Shown: positions 26,733-38,647, counted from the stretch's first letter. The stretch is 64,000 nt of DNA from Trichococcus collinsii (GCF_900107505.1 NZ_FNQH01000002.1:372001-436000), one strand, 5' to 3'. The notes: generated by a model not told the origin, from the letters alone. A program made the numbers and translations.

Positions 26733-27355
26733 TATATAAGAGCCTCCTCTACCTTAGAAAGAGCAGCTTGTGTCAAGACTAATTTGTTGTTTGAAACAAC
26801 ATCCAATACGTTGATTCCTGTTTCGTTAACAACTGTTACGCCAGGAAGGTTACGTGCAGATAATGCTGCAAAATCGTTGTCGTTTTCTACAACAACCAAT
26901 ACTTTCGTATCAACGTTAAGGTTTTTCAACACATTTGCAAATTCTTTTGTTTTTGGTGCATCGAAGTTCAATGTTTCAACTACGATCAAGTCTCCTTCAG
27001 CAACTTTCGTTGAAAGAACAGATTTGATAGCTAAGCGACGAACTTTTTTGTTTAATTTATAGCTGTAAGAACGAGGTGTTGGTCCAAAGACAACTCCACC
27101 GCCAACCCATTGTGGTGAACGGATTGAACCTTGGCGTGCACGGCCTGTTCCTTTTTGTTTCCATGGTTTACGACCACCACCGCTGACAGCGCTGCGGTTT
27201 TTTACTGCGTGAGTTCCTTGTCTTAAAGAAGCGCGTTGCATGATGATTGCATCGTAAACAACGTTTTCGTTAGGCTCGATCCCAAAGATTTCTTCATTCA
27301 AAGTTACTTCACCGTTTTGTGTTCCATCTTGTTTAAATAAGGCTACGTTTGGCAT
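26732..27355 (-). CDS. rplD: 50S ribosomal protein uL4
   Basis: The 207-residue protein includes the tunnel-lining loop ([40 protein letters not shown]). L4 is the autogenous regulator of S10 operons in several bacteria. The structured leader upstream of rpsJ makes such control possible here (inference). It follows rplC by 26 bases. Confidence 0.99.
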   Translation of the reverse strand: MPNVALFKQDGTQNGEVTLNEEIFGIEPNENVVYDAIIMQRASLRQGTHAVKNRSAVSGGGRKPWKQKGTGRARQGSIRSPQWVGGGVVFGPTPRSYSYKLNKKVRRLAIKSVLSTKVAEGDLIVVETLNFDAPKTKEFANVLKNLNVDTKVLVVVENDNDFAALSARNLPGVTVVNETGINVLDVVSNNKLVLTQAALSKVEEALI

Positions 27356-27381
27356 TTTTCTCGTTCCTCCTCTCTTTTATA

Positions 27382-28020
27382 TTATTTGTTTGCAGCTTTG
27401 CGGGCTACTTTGATTTCGATTAACGATTTTTTAGAACCAGGTACGTTACCTTTGATCAGGATTACGTTTTTCTCAACGTCAACCATAACGACTTCAAGGT
27501 TTTGGATAGTAACGCGATCGTTACCCATACGTCCTGCTAATTTTTTGCCTTTGAATACGCGGGATGGGAATGAAGCAGCACCCATTGAACCCGGACGACG
27601 ATGGTAACGAGATCCGTGGGCCATAGGTCCGCGGCTTTGTCCGTGACGTTTGATTACGCCTTGGAAACCATGTCCTTTAGTGGTACCAGTGACATCAACA
27701 ATGTCGCCGGCTTCAAAGATATCAACTTTGATTTCTTTTCCTACTTCGTATTCTCCTAGCTCAACATTGTTAAATTCACGAATGAAGCGCTTAGGAGCAG
27801 TTTTTGCTTTTGCTGCATGACCCTTAGCAGGTTTGTTTGACAATACTTCACGCATTTCTTGGTAGCCTAGTTGTACCGCTTCGTAGCCGTCTGTTTCGTT
27901 GGTTTTAACTTGTAAAACAACGTTTGGAGTAGCTTCGATAACTGTAACTGGTACTAACTCACCGTTTGCAGTAAAGAATTGAGTCATTCCTACTTTTTTG
28001 CCTAAGATTCCTTTGGTCAT
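27382..28020 (-). CDS. rplC: 50S ribosomal protein uL3
   Basis: [20 protein letters not shown] at the start and the signature [20 protein letters not shown] identify L3 (212 residues). Its loop reaches the peptidyl transferase centre, and it is essential early in 50S assembly. It follows rpsJ by 38 bases. Confidence 0.99.
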   Translation of the reverse strand: MTKGILGKKVGMTQFFTANGELVPVTVIEATPNVVLQVKTNETDGYEAVQLGYQEMREVLSNKPAKGHAAKAKTAPKRFIREFNNVELGEYEVGKEIKVDIFEAGDIVDVTGTTKGHGFQGVIKRHGQSRGPMAHGSRYHRRPGSMGAASFPSRVFKGKKLAGRMGNDRVTIQNLEVVMVDVEKNVILIKGNVPGSKKSLIEIKVARKAANK

Positions 28021-28058
28021 GGTAACACCTCCGTTTGTTTTTTATATGATAGGTTTGA

Positions 28059-28367
28059 TTATAATTTGATTTCGATGTCTACGCCGCTTGGTAAGTCAAG
28101 CTTCATCAAAGCGTCAACAGTTTTTGTTGTTGGGTTGATGATGTCGATTAGACGTTTGTGTGTAAGCATTTCGAACTGCTCACGAGAATCTTTGTACTTG
28201 TGAGTAGCACGGATCACTGTGTATAGTGATCTTTCAGTCGGCAATGGAATCGGACCAGAAACGGTAGCTCCCGTTCTTTTTGCTGTTTCCACGATTTTAT
28301 CCGCTGATTGATCAAGAGCACGGTGTTCATATGCTTTTAAACGAATACGTATTTTTTGTTTTGCCAT
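28059..28367 (-). CDS. rpsJ: 30S ribosomal protein uS10
   Basis: The first gene of the S10-spc-alpha superoperon, 102 residues. [20 protein letters not shown] and [20 protein letters not shown] are diagnostic. S10 also serves as NusE in antitermination complexes. It is preceded by a strong promoter and a leader of about 167 bases. tuf is not directly upstream as in many Firmicutes, because an ammonium transporter gene intervenes. Confidence 0.99.
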   Translation of the reverse strand: MAKQKIRIRLKAYEHRALDQSADKIVETAKRTGATVSGPIPLPTERSLYTVIRATHKYKDSREQFEMLTHKRLIDIINPTTKTVDALMKLDLPSGVDIEIKL

Positions 28368-28534
28368 GTTGTTCCCTCCTTCGTCAGATGTAATTCATAA
28401 GACTAGCTCCACGAAAATTCCCCGGCACACCCGCCGTGACAAAGCGACCGGGTGTGTCGCAACCTCTCGTCTCTTAGCTGCAGTTCCCGAATGAACGGTC
28501 CCCAATACATTATTCATAACCATGAATGCCGTAC
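28368..28534 (-). promoter_or_regulatory. Structured 5' leader of the S10 operon
   Basis: The leader carries an 8-bp GC-rich stem, CACACCCG (28449-28456) with CGGGTGTG (28426-28433), and surrounding conserved-looking segments. Length and structure suggest autogenous control, probably by L4. No T-run follows the stem, so translation or antitermination control is as likely as simple attenuation. Confidence 0.5.
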
Positions 28535-28540
28535 CAATAT

Positions 28541-28569
28541 ATTATACATAATCGCATTAGTTAAAGCAA
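28541..28569 (-). promoter_or_regulatory. Promoter of the S10-spc-alpha superoperon
   Basis: On the minus strand, -35 TTGCTT (28564-28569) and a perfect -10 TATAAT (28541-28546) are 17 bp apart. Confidence 0.8.
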
Positions 28570-28735
28570 GTCTTTTCTGAAAATAATATTCAGTTTATGC
28601 TATTATCCAAATGACCAGTATTGCCTGAGCACTATGAAGCATTTTGTCCCTTTACTATTATACTGATCCACAAGAAGAATGCAAGTCCAATGACAACGTT
28701 GAATAGCCAGACTCAAGAAATGCAAAAAAATTAAA

Positions 28736-28767
28736 TAAGGGGCCGTCTCGTATGAGACAACCCCTTA
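28736..28767 (-). terminator. Terminator of the ammonium transporter gene
   Basis: On the minus strand, AAGGGG...GTCTC pairs with GAGAC...CCCCTT (two-base internal loop on each side) around a four-base loop. It is followed by ttatttaattttttt, five bases after the stop. Confidence 0.8.
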
Positions 28768-28771
28768 CAGC

Positions 28772-30565
28772 TTATTCGTTCGGATATTCCAAAGCTTTCT
28801 TACCTTCATCCCCTGTGCTGATACGGATGACGTTTTCTACATTATAGATGAATATTTTTCCGTCCCCGATATTGCCTGAGTACAAAGCTTTTCTGGCAGC
28901 ATCCACGACTGCTTGGACAGGAACCGTGCTGACGACAACTTCGACACGGATCTTCGGCAGCAAGTCGGCTTCTGTCTCAACGCCACGGTAATAAGTAGAG
29001 TGGCCTTTTTGCATGCCGTAGCCGAATACATCGAAAACGGTCATGCCTGTGATGCCGATACCGTTCAGTGCTTTTTTCAGACCCTCAAATTTACTTTCGT
29101 TCGTGATGATTTCAATTTTGGTGATTTTTGTTTGTGGTTCTTGACCGCCAGTTGTTACCCCAGAGGCTTGGTATTCCACAACCACTGACTTGTCCAAATC
29201 TTCAAGAGATGCATTCGCGAAGGCCAATTCCTGATCGTTGCCCCCGAAAGTGCGCTCCTGGAATTTTTGGAAAGCCGTTCTCAATTCACCCGGCACAACC
29301 GATGTAGCTGTATTTGAATAATTGGTTTCACTAAAAGCTACAGCGAGACTGCCGTATGCCGTTTCGCCATGGAGAGCATAATCCAATCCAATTTCTTCTT
29401 CTTCTTGAGAGACTCGCACTGGCATAAATTTACTAATCAATTTCAACAGTAGATAGGACATGATACCGGCGTATGCAAGTACAGCCAGAATGCTGACAAT
29501 TTCCGCAATCAAAAGTGATGTACTACCATCTACCAAACCACCTTCGATTGCAGGGTTGATACTGCTTGTTGCAAAGATACCTGTTGCGATTCCGCCCCAG
29601 ATACCACCGATACCATGGCATCCGAATGCATCAAGCGCATCATCATAATCAAATTTCTTCTTCAGGACGGATACGCCATAGAAGCAGACAATCCCGCCAA
29701 TGAAACCGATGGCTAAAGCTGAAATCGGGCTGACGAATCCGGCACCAGGCGTGATGGAGACTAGACCGGCAACGATCCCGCTGACGAATCCAAGAGCAGT
29801 CGGTTTCTTGTGGATTATCCATTCGCAGATCATCCAGCTTATGCCGGCAGTAGCAGCAGCAGTGTTTGTAGTGATGAATGCATCTAGTGCAATATCATTG
29901 ATTGCCAGAGCGCTTCCAGCGTTGAAGCCGAACCAGCCGAACAACAGAAGGCCGGCACCGATCATTGTCATCGGAATATTATGCGGTTTGACGGAATCGT
30001 GGTTTTTCCTTTTGCCGAGATAAATGGCTGCTACCAGAGCCGAAATACCGGAACTGATATGGATGACACTCCCACCTGCGAAGTCGAGTGCACCTAGTTC
30101 GCGGATCCAACCGCCATTCCCCCAAATCCAGTGAGCAATCGGATCATAGACGAAAGTAGTCCATAAAAGGATGAAGGCAAGGAACGCTGGAAACTTCATG
30201 CGTTCCGCAATGCTTCCTGAAATCAAGGCTGGAGTGATGATTGCGAAAGCCATCTGGAACATCATGAATAGTTGATGCGGAATAGTCGGTGCATAGTCAA
30301 TCGGCGTGAAGCCTACACCGTTGAGTAATGTGAAAGACAAATCGCCGAAAAATTTCGAGTCGCCTCCGAATACAAAAGAATATCCGAATAATAGCCATTG
30401 GATAGAAACAATTGCGATGGCAGCGTAACTGTGCATCGTCGTGCTGAGAACATTTTTCTTCCGGACCATCCCTCCGTAGAATAGGGATAAAGCGGGCGTC
30501 ATCATCATGACTAAAATCGTTGCAAGGAAGACGAAAGTTGTATCTGCATAATTAATGTTCTCCAT
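28772..30565 (-). CDS. Ammonium channel Amt with fused C-terminal PII signalling domain
   Basis: A 597-residue fusion. Residues 1-385 are an 11-helix Amt channel with both pore histidines, H169 (DFAGGSVIHI) and H317 (FGCHGIGG), and the cytoplasmic GLDYALHGETAYG motif (393-405). After a 75-residue linker, residues ~478-592 are a PII (GlnK-like) domain: KITKIEIIT, the T-loop GMQKGHSTYYRG (517-528), B-loop GNIGDGKIFI with the ATP-binding Lys, and C-loop VIRISTGDEG. The E. coli uridylylated Tyr51 position is Thr531, so uridylylation is not expected. PII proteins normally plug Amt from the cytoplasm, and here the plug is tethered. It is a single gene with a GlnR-type box upstream and its own terminator. 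Confidence 0.95.
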   Translation of the reverse strand: MENINYADTTFVFLATILVMMMTPALSLFYGGMVRKKNVLSTTMHSYAAIAIVSIQWLLFGYSFVFGGDSKFFGDLSFTLLNGVGFTPIDYAPTIPHQLFMMFQMAFAIITPALISGSIAERMKFPAFLAFILLWTTFVYDPIAHWIWGNGGWIRELGALDFAGGSVIHISSGISALVAAIYLGKRKNHDSVKPHNIPMTMIGAGLLLFGWFGFNAGSALAINDIALDAFITTNTAAATAGISWMICEWIIHKKPTALGFVSGIVAGLVSITPGAGFVSPISALAIGFIGGIVCFYGVSVLKKKFDYDDALDAFGCHGIGGIWGGIATGIFATSSINPAIEGGLVDGSTSLLIAEIVSILAVLAYAGIMSYLLLKLISKFMPVRVSQEEEEIGLDYALHGETAYGSLAVAFSETNYSNTATSVVPGELRTAFQKFQERTFGGNDQELAFANASLEDLDKSVVVEYQASGVTTGGQEPQTKITKIEIITNESKFEGLKKALNGIGITGMTVFDVFGYGMQKGHSTYYRGVETEADLLPKIRVEVVVSTVPVQAVVDAARKALYSGNIGDGKIFIYNVENVIRISTGDEGKKALEYPNE

Positions 30566-30669
30566 ATAGATTCTCCTTCTGTTGATAAATTTTTTGGTGT
30601 ATTACTGCTTTGTGATGTTTCATACTTTACACCCAAAAAAAAGAAAATCATTAAAATTATGACGACACG

Positions 30670-30686
30670 TGTGATGATATATGACA
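30670..30686. promoter_or_regulatory. GlnR/TnrA-type box upstream of the Amt-PII gene
   Basis: TGTCATATATCATCACA (minus strand) matches the palindromic consensus TGTNA-N7-TNACA exactly, about 105 bases upstream of the start codon. GlnR/TnrA sites control ammonium transporters in Firmicutes. Confidence 0.65.
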
Positions 30687-31054
30687 TGAACAAGGCGTTT
30701 CGGAGGAATAAGACTGCAAGAGTTGCCCTAACAGCAAATAAAAGGCTATTCCGCCCTTGATAAGTGCTGTAACAGTGTCATGAAAACGGTTCAATCACTA
30801 AATTTGCGTTATATAACCTGACATGAAACGACGTCGCAACAAAAAAAGTTAAAAATTGGGCAATATATCTGTAAAATAGCTGCGTTCAATGGATGGATCA
30901 CCCCAGCAAGCCCAGTCGATATTCCTGTTTCTTCTATATAATGGGAACACCAACAAAGATAGAATTGAAATGGTAAAAATTTTGGGCTCTCCCCCCTGCA
31001 CAAAAAGACGCTCTATTAAAGAGCGCCTTCCAGGATCGAAATTTTCCGAAAAAA
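30687..31054. other. Intergenic region between tuf and the Amt-PII gene
   Basis: About 370 bases with no credible coding frame. It holds a plus-strand TATAAT box near 30940 and a hairpin (CGCTCT/AGAGCG, near 31009-31026). It may contain far-upstream Amt control sequence or a small RNA, but nothing decisive is seen. Confidence 0.4.
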
Positions 31055-31083
31055 AAAAAACGGAAGCCGAGGCTCCCGTTTTC
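31055..31083 (-). terminator. Terminator of tuf (str operon)
   Basis: On the minus strand, AAAACGGGAGCC pairs with GGCTTCCGTTTT (one mismatch) and is followed by 12 T's, about 25 bases after the tuf stop. The plus-strand orientation also ends in T's. Confidence 0.85.
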
Positions 31084-31105
31084 CGAATTTTATTTTGAAA
31101 TAAAA

Positions 31106-32293
31106 TTATTTAGTGATTGAAGCTACAACGCCAGCGCCTACTGTACGTCCACCTTCACGAATAGAGAACTTAGTTCCGTCTTCGATAGCGATTGGGTGGA
31201 TCAATTCGATAGTCATAGTAACGTTGTCGCCAGGCATTACCATTTCAACGCCTTCTGGTAAGTTACATACGCCTGTAACGTCAGTTGTACGGAAATAGAA
31301 TTGTGGACGGTAGTTTGTGAAGAATGGAGTGTGACGTCCGCCTTCTTCTTTTGAAAGTACATAAACTTCAGCAGTGAAAGTTGTATGTGGAGTGATTGAA
31401 CCTGGTTTAGCCAATACTTGACCACGTTGGATTTGCTCACGTGTAACACCACGTAACAAAGCTCCTACGTTATCGCCAGCTTCAGCGTAATCCAATAATT
31501 TACGGAACATTTCAACACCGGTAACAACTGTTTTCTTAGTTTCTTCAGCAATACCGACGATTTCAACTTCGTCACCAACGCGGACTTGTCCACGCTCAAC
31601 ACGGCCTGTAGCAACAGTACCACGTCCAGTGATTGAGAATACGTCCTCGATAGGCATCATGAAAGGCTTGTCAGTTTGACGAACTGGAGTTGGGATATAT
31701 TCGTCAACAGCAGCCATCAATTCTAAGATTTTTTCTTCGTAAGCTGGGTCGCCTTCAAGAGCTCTCAAAGCTGAACCAGCGATTACAGGAACATCGTCGC
31801 CAGGGAAATCGTAGTCTGTTAACAGGTCACGAACTTCCATTTCAACTAATTCCAATAATTCTTCATCGTCAACCATGTCGACTTTGTTCAAGAATACTAC
31901 GATGTAAGGAACACCAACTTGACGAGACAACAAGATGTGCTCGCGAGTTTGTGGCATTGGGCCATCAGCAGCAGAAACTACCAAGATAGCGCCGTCCATT
32001 TGTGCAGCACCAGTGATCATGTTTTTAACATAGTCAGCATGGCCTGGGCAGTCTACGTGAGCGTAGTGACGAGTTTCAGTTGAGTATTCAACGTGAGAAG
32101 TGTTGATCGTGATACCACGTTCTCTTTCTTCTGGAGCGTTGTCGATTGCAGCATAGTTAGATGCCTCAGCGAACCCTTTTTTAGCTAAAACTGTTGTGAT
32201 AGCTGCAGTTAATGTTGTTTTACCATGGTCAACGTGTCCGATTGTACCAACGTTAACATGGGGCTTTGAACGGTCGAATTTTACTTTTGCCAT
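31106..32293 (-). CDS. tuf: Elongation factor Tu
   Basis: A 395-residue GTPase that carries aminoacyl-tRNA to the ribosome. G1 is GHVDHGKT, switch I is [17 protein letters not shown]3 is DCPGHADY, G4 is NKVD and G5 is GSAL. Domains 2 and 3 are complete ([14 protein letters not shown]-terminal [13 protein letters not shown]). It follows fusA by about 120 bases, a gap that could hold a second promoter. It is the only tuf copy in the window. Confidence 0.99.
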   Translation of the reverse strand: MAKVKFDRSKPHVNVGTIGHVDHGKTTLTAAITTVLAKKGFAEASNYAAIDNAPEERERGITINTSHVEYSTETRHYAHVDCPGHADYVKNMITGAAQMDGAILVVSAADGPMPQTREHILLSRQVGVPYIVVFLNKVDMVDDEELLELVEMEVRDLLTDYDFPGDDVPVIAGSALRALEGDPAYEEKILELMAAVDEYIPTPVRQTDKPFMMPIEDVFSITGRGTVATGRVERGQVRVGDEVEIVGIAEETKKTVVTGVEMFRKLLDYAEAGDNVGALLRGVTREQIQRGQVLAKPGSITPHTTFTAEVYVLSKEEGGRHTPFFTNYRPQFYFRTTDVTGVCNLPEGVEMVMPGDNVTMTIELIHPIAIEDGTKFSIREGGRTVGAGVVASITK

Positions 32294-32413
32294 TTTAAAT
32301 CATTTCCTCCTCATATTGAGTGCTTATAATTTGTCTAGACTTTAATCGTCTATCGTATAAAGTATACCGATTTGTGCTCGAAAAAGCAATATACAAGCTA
32401 AGCAACGGCGAGA

Positions 32414-34504
32414 TTACTCTTCGCTATTTTTTCCGCTTTTCTTGATGATTTCTTCTTGAACAGATTTAGGAACAGCTTCGTAATGATCGAATGTCATTGA
32501 GAACGTTCCGCGGCCTTGTGTAGAAGAACGTAAAGTTGTAGCATATCCAAACATTTCTGATAATGGAATGCTACTCTTAACGATTTGTGCGTTACCGCGT
32601 GCTTCAGTACCTTCGATACGTCCACGACGAGAACTTACATGACCCATTACATCTCCCAAATAGTCATCAGGAACTGTAATTTCTACAGCCATCATTGGTT
32701 CAAGGATTGCAGGGTCAGCTTTTTTAGCTGCGTTACGCAAAGCAAGTGAAGCAGCAACTTTAAATGCTGTTTCAGATGAATCGACATCATGGTAAGAACC
32801 ATCATACAATTTAGCTTTAACGTCAACTAAAGGATAACCAGCCAACACACCGTTTTCCATAGCGTCTCTCAAACCCGCTTCAACTGCAGGGATGTATTCA
32901 CGAGGAACAACCCCACCGACGATAGCATTTTCAAACTCAAAGCCTTTTCCTTCTTCATTAGGAGTAAACTCAACCCATACGTGACCGAATTGACCTTTAC
33001 CACCTGATTGACGAACGAATTTACCTTCAGATTGAACTGATTGACGGAATGTTTCACGGTAAGATACTTGAGGAGCACCTACTGTAGCTTCAACTTTGAA
33101 CTCACGTCTCATACGGTCAACGATGATGTCCAAGTGCAACTCACCCATACCAGCGATGATTGTTTGACCAGTCTCTGGGTTAGTGGAAGCACGGAAAGTA
33201 GGATCTTCTTCAGAAAGTTTCTGTAGCGCGATACCCATTTTATCTTGGTCAGCTTTTGATTTAGGTTCAATAGCAACTTCGATAACTGGTTCTGGGAAAT
33301 TCATGGATTCAAGGATTACTTGTTTCTTTTCATCACACAAAGTGTCTCCTGTAGTCGTATCTTTCAAACCAACTGCAGCAGCGATATCTCCAGCAAATAC
33401 TTCTGGGATTTCGTTACGGTGGTTAGCATGCATCTGTAGGATACGGCCTACACGTTCGCGTTTGCCTTTAGTGGCATTCTGAACGTAAGAACCACTTTGA
33501 AGAGTACCAGCATATACGCGGAAGAATGTCAGACGGCCTACAAACGGGTCAGTCATAACTTTAAATGCTAAGGCTGCAAATGGCGCTTCGTCGCTTGCAG
33601 GAACAGCAACTTGTTCTTCAGTGTCTACGTCAGTACCTGTGATGGCAGCAACATCCAATGGTGATGGAAGGTAGTCAATAACTGCATCAAGCAACAATTG
33701 AACGCCTTTATTTTTGAAAGCAGAACCGCAAAGCATCGGGAAAAATTCTACATTACATGTAGCAGTACGAATACCTTGTTTCAATTCTTCTTTCGTAATT
33801 TCTTCACCATCAAGATATTTTTCCATCAAAGCTTCATCAGTTTCAGCAACAGCTTCAACTAATTTAGTATGCCATTCTTCAGCTGCTTCAAGATATTCCG
33901 CTGGGATATCTTCTTCATGGTATTCAGTACCTTCGTCGTTGTCATAGATTTCAGCCTTCATTTCGACTAAATCAATGATACCTTTGAAGGTATCTTCAGA
34001 ACCAATCGGCAATTGAATCGGATGCGCATTAGCATTCAGACGGTCATGGAGAGTGTCTAAAGAGTATAAGAAATCTGCACCCATTTTGTCCATTTTGTTA
34101 GCGAATATAATACGAGGAACACCATAAGTTGTAGCTTGACGCCAAACTGTTTCAGTTTGAGGTTCTACGCCTGATTGTGCATCAAGTAAAGCGACAGCGC
34201 CATCCAATACACGTAGGGAACGTTCAACTTCAATAGTGAAGTCCACGTGTCCAGGAGTATCGATGATGTTTACGCGATACCCTTTCCATTGTGCAGTAGT
34301 AGCAGCTGAAGTGATGGTAATACCACGTTCTTGTTCTTGTTCCATCCAGTCCATTTGTGAAGCACCCTCATGGGTTTCACCGATCTTATGGATTTTACCG
34401 GTATAGTACAAAATACGTTCAGTTGCCGTTGTTTTACCAGCGTCAATATGAGCCATGATACCGATATTTCTCGTATTATGTAGAGAAAATTCTCTTTGTG
34501 CCAT
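32414..34504 (-). CDS. fusA: Elongation factor G
   Basis: A 696-residue translocation GTPase. The N-terminus is [21 protein letters not shown]1 is [10 protein letters not shown]3 is DTPGHVDF and G4 is NKMDKMG. Domain IV ([20 protein letters not shown]) and domain V (SSRRGRIEG) are complete. The start is the ATG at 34504, ten bases after gagaggtg; a TTG three codons upstream is closer to that site but is not conserved in homologues. It follows rpsG in the str operon. Confidence 0.98.
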   Translation of the reverse strand: MAQREFSLHNTRNIGIMAHIDAGKTTATERILYYTGKIHKIGETHEGASQMDWMEQEQERGITITSAATTAQWKGYRVNIIDTPGHVDFTIEVERSLRVLDGAVALLDAQSGVEPQTETVWRQATTYGVPRIIFANKMDKMGADFLYSLDTLHDRLNANAHPIQLPIGSEDTFKGIIDLVEMKAEIYDNDEGTEYHEEDIPAEYLEAAEEWHTKLVEAVAETDEALMEKYLDGEEITKEELKQGIRTATCNVEFFPMLCGSAFKNKGVQLLLDAVIDYLPSPLDVAAITGTDVDTEEQVAVPASDEAPFAALAFKVMTDPFVGRLTFFRVYAGTLQSGSYVQNATKGKRERVGRILQMHANHRNEIPEVFAGDIAAAVGLKDTTTGDTLCDEKKQVILESMNFPEPVIEVAIEPKSKADQDKMGIALQKLSEEDPTFRASTNPETGQTIIAGMGELHLDIIVDRMRREFKVEATVGAPQVSYRETFRQSVQSEGKFVRQSGGKGQFGHVWVEFTPNEEGKGFEFENAIVGGVVPREYIPAVEAGLRDAMENGVLAGYPLVDVKAKLYDGSYHDVDSSETAFKVAASLALRNAAKKADPAILEPMMAVEITVPDDYLGDVMGHVSSRRGRIEGTEARGNAQIVKSSIPLSEMFGYATTLRSSTQGRGTFSMTFDHYEAVPKSVQEEIIKKSGKNSEE

Positions 34505-34621
34505 CTTCTTCAAACACCTCTCTCTTGTAAAAGTAATTGCAAGTCCATTTTATTGAAAAAATGGTGACTTATACAACCATAAAGCAAATTTCTTGCAAGA
34601 AAAAATTCTTGCAAGAAAATT

Positions 34622-35092
34622 TTACCAACGGTAATGAGCGAAAGCTTTGTTAGCTTCTGCCATTTTATGTGTATCTTCACGTTTCTTAACTGAAGCACCA
34701 GAGTTGTTAGCAGCATCCATAATTTCTTTAGCAAGACGTTCTTCCATAGTATCTTCACCGCGTAGACGAGAGTAGCTTACCAACCAACGTAATCCTAAAG
34801 CCATACGACGATCTGGACGTACTTCGATAGGAACTTGATAGTTAGAACCCCCTACACGACGTGCTTTTACTTCTAAAACAGGCATGATGTTTTTCATAGC
34901 TTGTTCGAAAACTTCCAACGGGTCGTTTCCTGTAGATTCTTTGATCATTTCAAATGCGTTATATAAGATTGTAGCAGCTTTACCACGTTTCCCATCAACC
35001 ATGATACGGTTGATTAAACGAGTCACCAATTTTGAATTGTAAATCGGATCTGGCATTACTTCACGTTTTGTAACTGGACCTTTACGAGGCAT
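34622..35092 (-). CDS. rpsG: 30S ribosomal protein uS7
   Basis: [40 protein letters not shown] and the C-terminal [15 protein letters not shown] identify S7 (156 residues), the organiser of the 30S head. It follows rpsL by 45 bases and precedes fusA by 117 bases. That interval is purine-rich in places but has no clear terminator. Confidence 0.99.
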   Translation of the reverse strand: MPRKGPVTKREVMPDPIYNSKLVTRLINRIMVDGKRGKAATILYNAFEMIKESTGNDPLEVFEQAMKNIMPVLEVKARRVGGSNYQVPIEVRPDRRMALGLRWLVSYSRLRGEDTMEERLAKEIMDAANNSGASVKKREDTHKMAEANKAFAHYRW

Positions 35093-35137
35093 TCAAATTC
35101 CTCCTTCCTTAACTTTTGTTTTTCATTTATTGTTTAA

Positions 35138-35554
35138 TTATTTTTTCTTAGGTCTCTTAGCTCCGTATTTAGAACGGCTTTGCATACGGTTGGCTACACC
35201 AGCTGTATCAAGAGCGCCACGAACGACATGATAACGTACCCCTGGCAAGTCTTTTACTCGTCCGCCACGGATTAGCACCACGCTATGTTCTTGTAGGTTA
35301 TGTCCGATACCAGGAATGTAAGCTGTAACTTCTAACAAGTTAGACAAACGTACACGAGCGTACTTACGTAACGCTGAGTTAGGTTTTTTCGGAGTCATTG
35401 TACCCACACGAGTACAAACACCACGTTTTTGAGGTGAGTTTGTATTTGTTTGAGATTTTTTGAAGCTATTGTAACCTTTTCCTAAAGCAGGAGCAGTTGA
35501 TTTTACAATAGCAGATTTGCGAGGTTTACGCACTAATTGATTGATTGTAGGCAT
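35138..35554 (-). CDS. rpsL: 30S ribosomal protein uS12
   Basis: [20 protein letters not shown] is the family N-terminus, and [20 protein letters not shown]-like and [20 protein letters not shown] segments carry the decoding residues. The Lys codons at the two streptomycin-resistance positions (PKKPNS and RVKDLPG) are wild type. The start is the ATG at 35554, after gaaggagg; codons upstream are not conserved. It is the first gene of the str operon, 138 residues. Confidence 0.98.
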   Translation of the reverse strand: MPTINQLVRKPRKSAIVKSTAPALGKGYNSFKKSQTNTNSPQKRGVCTRVGTMTPKKPNSALRKYARVRLSNLLEVTAYIPGIGHNLQEHSVVLIRGGRVKDLPGVRYHVVRGALDTAGVANRMQSRSKYGAKRPKKK

Positions 35555-35596
35555 TGATTTTCCTCCTTCCTCGATGGGATAGCTAGGTCCACACAT

Positions 35597-35846
35597 CCAG
35601 GTGGTTCCTTTTTAGTTAAAAAAATAAATAAATCGAATACTTCGACTTACTATTCTTTCTGTGACAATCATACACCAGTCAGCACGACTGAAAGATATTG
35701 TTCAGGAATCTGTGTATAAAATCACCTTATGAATCATAACACGTATATTTCTGTCCGTCAACCGTTTGTCTTGTATTATTTGTAATTTTTTTGTTTTTTT
35801 TCATTCGATTCCGGGCGCACCCGCAGCGCGCTATTCTTTAAACATA
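35597..35846 (-). other. Upstream region of the str operon
   Basis: It must carry the rpsL promoter. The best candidate on the minus strand is a TGTATGAT (extended -10) near 35665, with only a weak -35. A leader follows with an A/T-rich stretch. No ORF or RNA gene is recognisable. Confidence 0.4.
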
Positions 35847-35850
35847 CAAA

Positions 35851-35875
35851 GGGCTACCGCAATTTGCGGCAGCCC
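35851..35875 (-). terminator. Terminator of dusB-lysS
   Basis: GGGCTACCGCAA pairs with TTGCGGCAGCCC (one mismatch, loop of one to three bases). On the minus strand the stem ends in CCCTTTGTATG, 12 bases after the lysS stop. Confidence 0.75.
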
Positions 35876-35887
35876 CTCACATCTAAG

Positions 35888-37435
<1,548 letters not shown>

Positions 37436-37473
37436 TTAATATTGCCAATAAAAGAGTGAAAAATCAAGCCGTC

Positions 37474-38502
37474 TTAGCTATTTATTTCGATTATTTCGGA
37501 TGTAGGCGCTTCTTTTGAAAGTTCGCGTTCTTCTATTTCGTAAATGAACCGATCCAGCAGGTCGACAACTTCTTGTTGTTTGGATGCAGAAGTGACTGCA
37601 GCTTTTGTTTTTGAAGCACGCGGAATACCTTTCAGGTAATAACCCGCGATGCTGCGGAACTCTTTGACAGCGACTGTTTCACCCTTAAGATCGGTCAATC
37701 GGTCCAAGTGCAGTTTTGCGATTTCTAATTTTTCACGCGGAGTCGACTGCGGCAACATCTCTCCGGTTTCCAGATAGTGGACTGTCTGTTTGATCATCCA
37801 AGGGTTGCTCAAGGCAGCCCGGCCAATCATGACACCATCCACGCCTGTTTCGTCCATCATTCGCTTCGCATCTTCAGGCGTCTTGACATCCCCGTTCCCC
37901 AATAATGGAATACGCGTCAAAGCTTGCTTAACTTCCTTGAAGATGTTCCAGTCAGCTTTGCCATCATACATCTGTACGCGTGTGCGGCCGTGCATCGCAA
38001 CGGCGGCTGCGCCAGCGCGTTCTGCAGCCAAGGCATTCTCCACTGCAAAAAGATGATCGGAATCCCAACCGGTCCGCATTTTCACGGTTACAGGCTTATC
38101 CACGGCATCCACGACTGCGGAAACCATTTCATAGACTTTGCCCGGATCCAACAACCATTTGGCTCCTGCCTCCGCCTTGATGACTTTGCTGACGGGGCAG
38201 CCCATATTGATGTCGATGATGGCTGCTTCTGTGTTTTCCGCCACATATTTTGCCGCTTCAACCAGCGTATCCTTGTTGCCGCCCATGATCTGGACGCTCA
38301 ACGGATACTCATTCGGCTCAATGTGCAGCATCCGCAAAGTCTTCTCATTGCGGAATTGGATGCCCTTATCACTGATCATTTCGCAGACGACCAATCCTGC
38401 GCCCATCTCTTTGACGGTGACTCGGAAGGCAGCGTTGCTGATTCCTGCCATCGGTGCGACGGCGACCGGATTGTTGATTTCAATATTGCCAATTTTATAC
38501 AT
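37474..38502 (-). CDS. dusB: tRNA-dihydrouridine synthase B
   Basis: A 342-residue FMN enzyme with the DUS TIM barrel. The N-terminal VAVAPMAGISNAAFRVTVKE, the catalytic Cys C102 in INMGCPVSKV, and the FMN phosphate site LLGNGDVKTPEDAKRMM then GVMIGRAAL are present. It reduces specific uridines in the tRNA D-loop. It lies upstream of lysS (80-base gap), the conserved Firmicutes arrangement. Confidence 0.97.
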   Translation of the reverse strand: MYKIGNIEINNPVAVAPMAGISNAAFRVTVKEMGAGLVVCEMISDKGIQFRNEKTLRMLHIEPNEYPLSVQIMGGNKDTLVEAAKYVAENTEAAIIDINMGCPVSKVIKAEAGAKWLLDPGKVYEMVSAVVDAVDKPVTVKMRTGWDSDHLFAVENALAAERAGAAAVAMHGRTRVQMYDGKADWNIFKEVKQALTRIPLLGNGDVKTPEDAKRMMDETGVDGVMIGRAALSNPWMIKQTVHYLETGEMLPQSTPREKLEIAKLHLDRLTDLKGETVAVKEFRSIAGYYLKGIPRASKTKAAVTSASKQQEVVDLLDRFIYEIEERELSKEAPTSEIIEINS

Positions 38503-38647
38503 TTTTTACTTCCTTTATTATTTATTTATGTTGATCCCATCCGTTTTTGGATGCTCGAAAAACTCTTGGACCATTCTATCATCTTACAATCAGTAAGAAA
38601 AGGAAAATATCTTGCCTGATTGCAGATGACGCCTCACAAATAAGAAG

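Noticed and set aside
30609-30630. Second GlnR half-site pair (TGTAA...TCACA) near the Amt-PII gene
   Set aside because: The half-sites are 11 bases apart instead of 6-7, so it does not fit the operator geometry.
30781-30797. cre-like site (tgaaaacggttca) upstream of the Amt-PII gene
   Set aside because: It misses the spacing of the CcpA consensus TGNNNNCGNNNNCA by one base.
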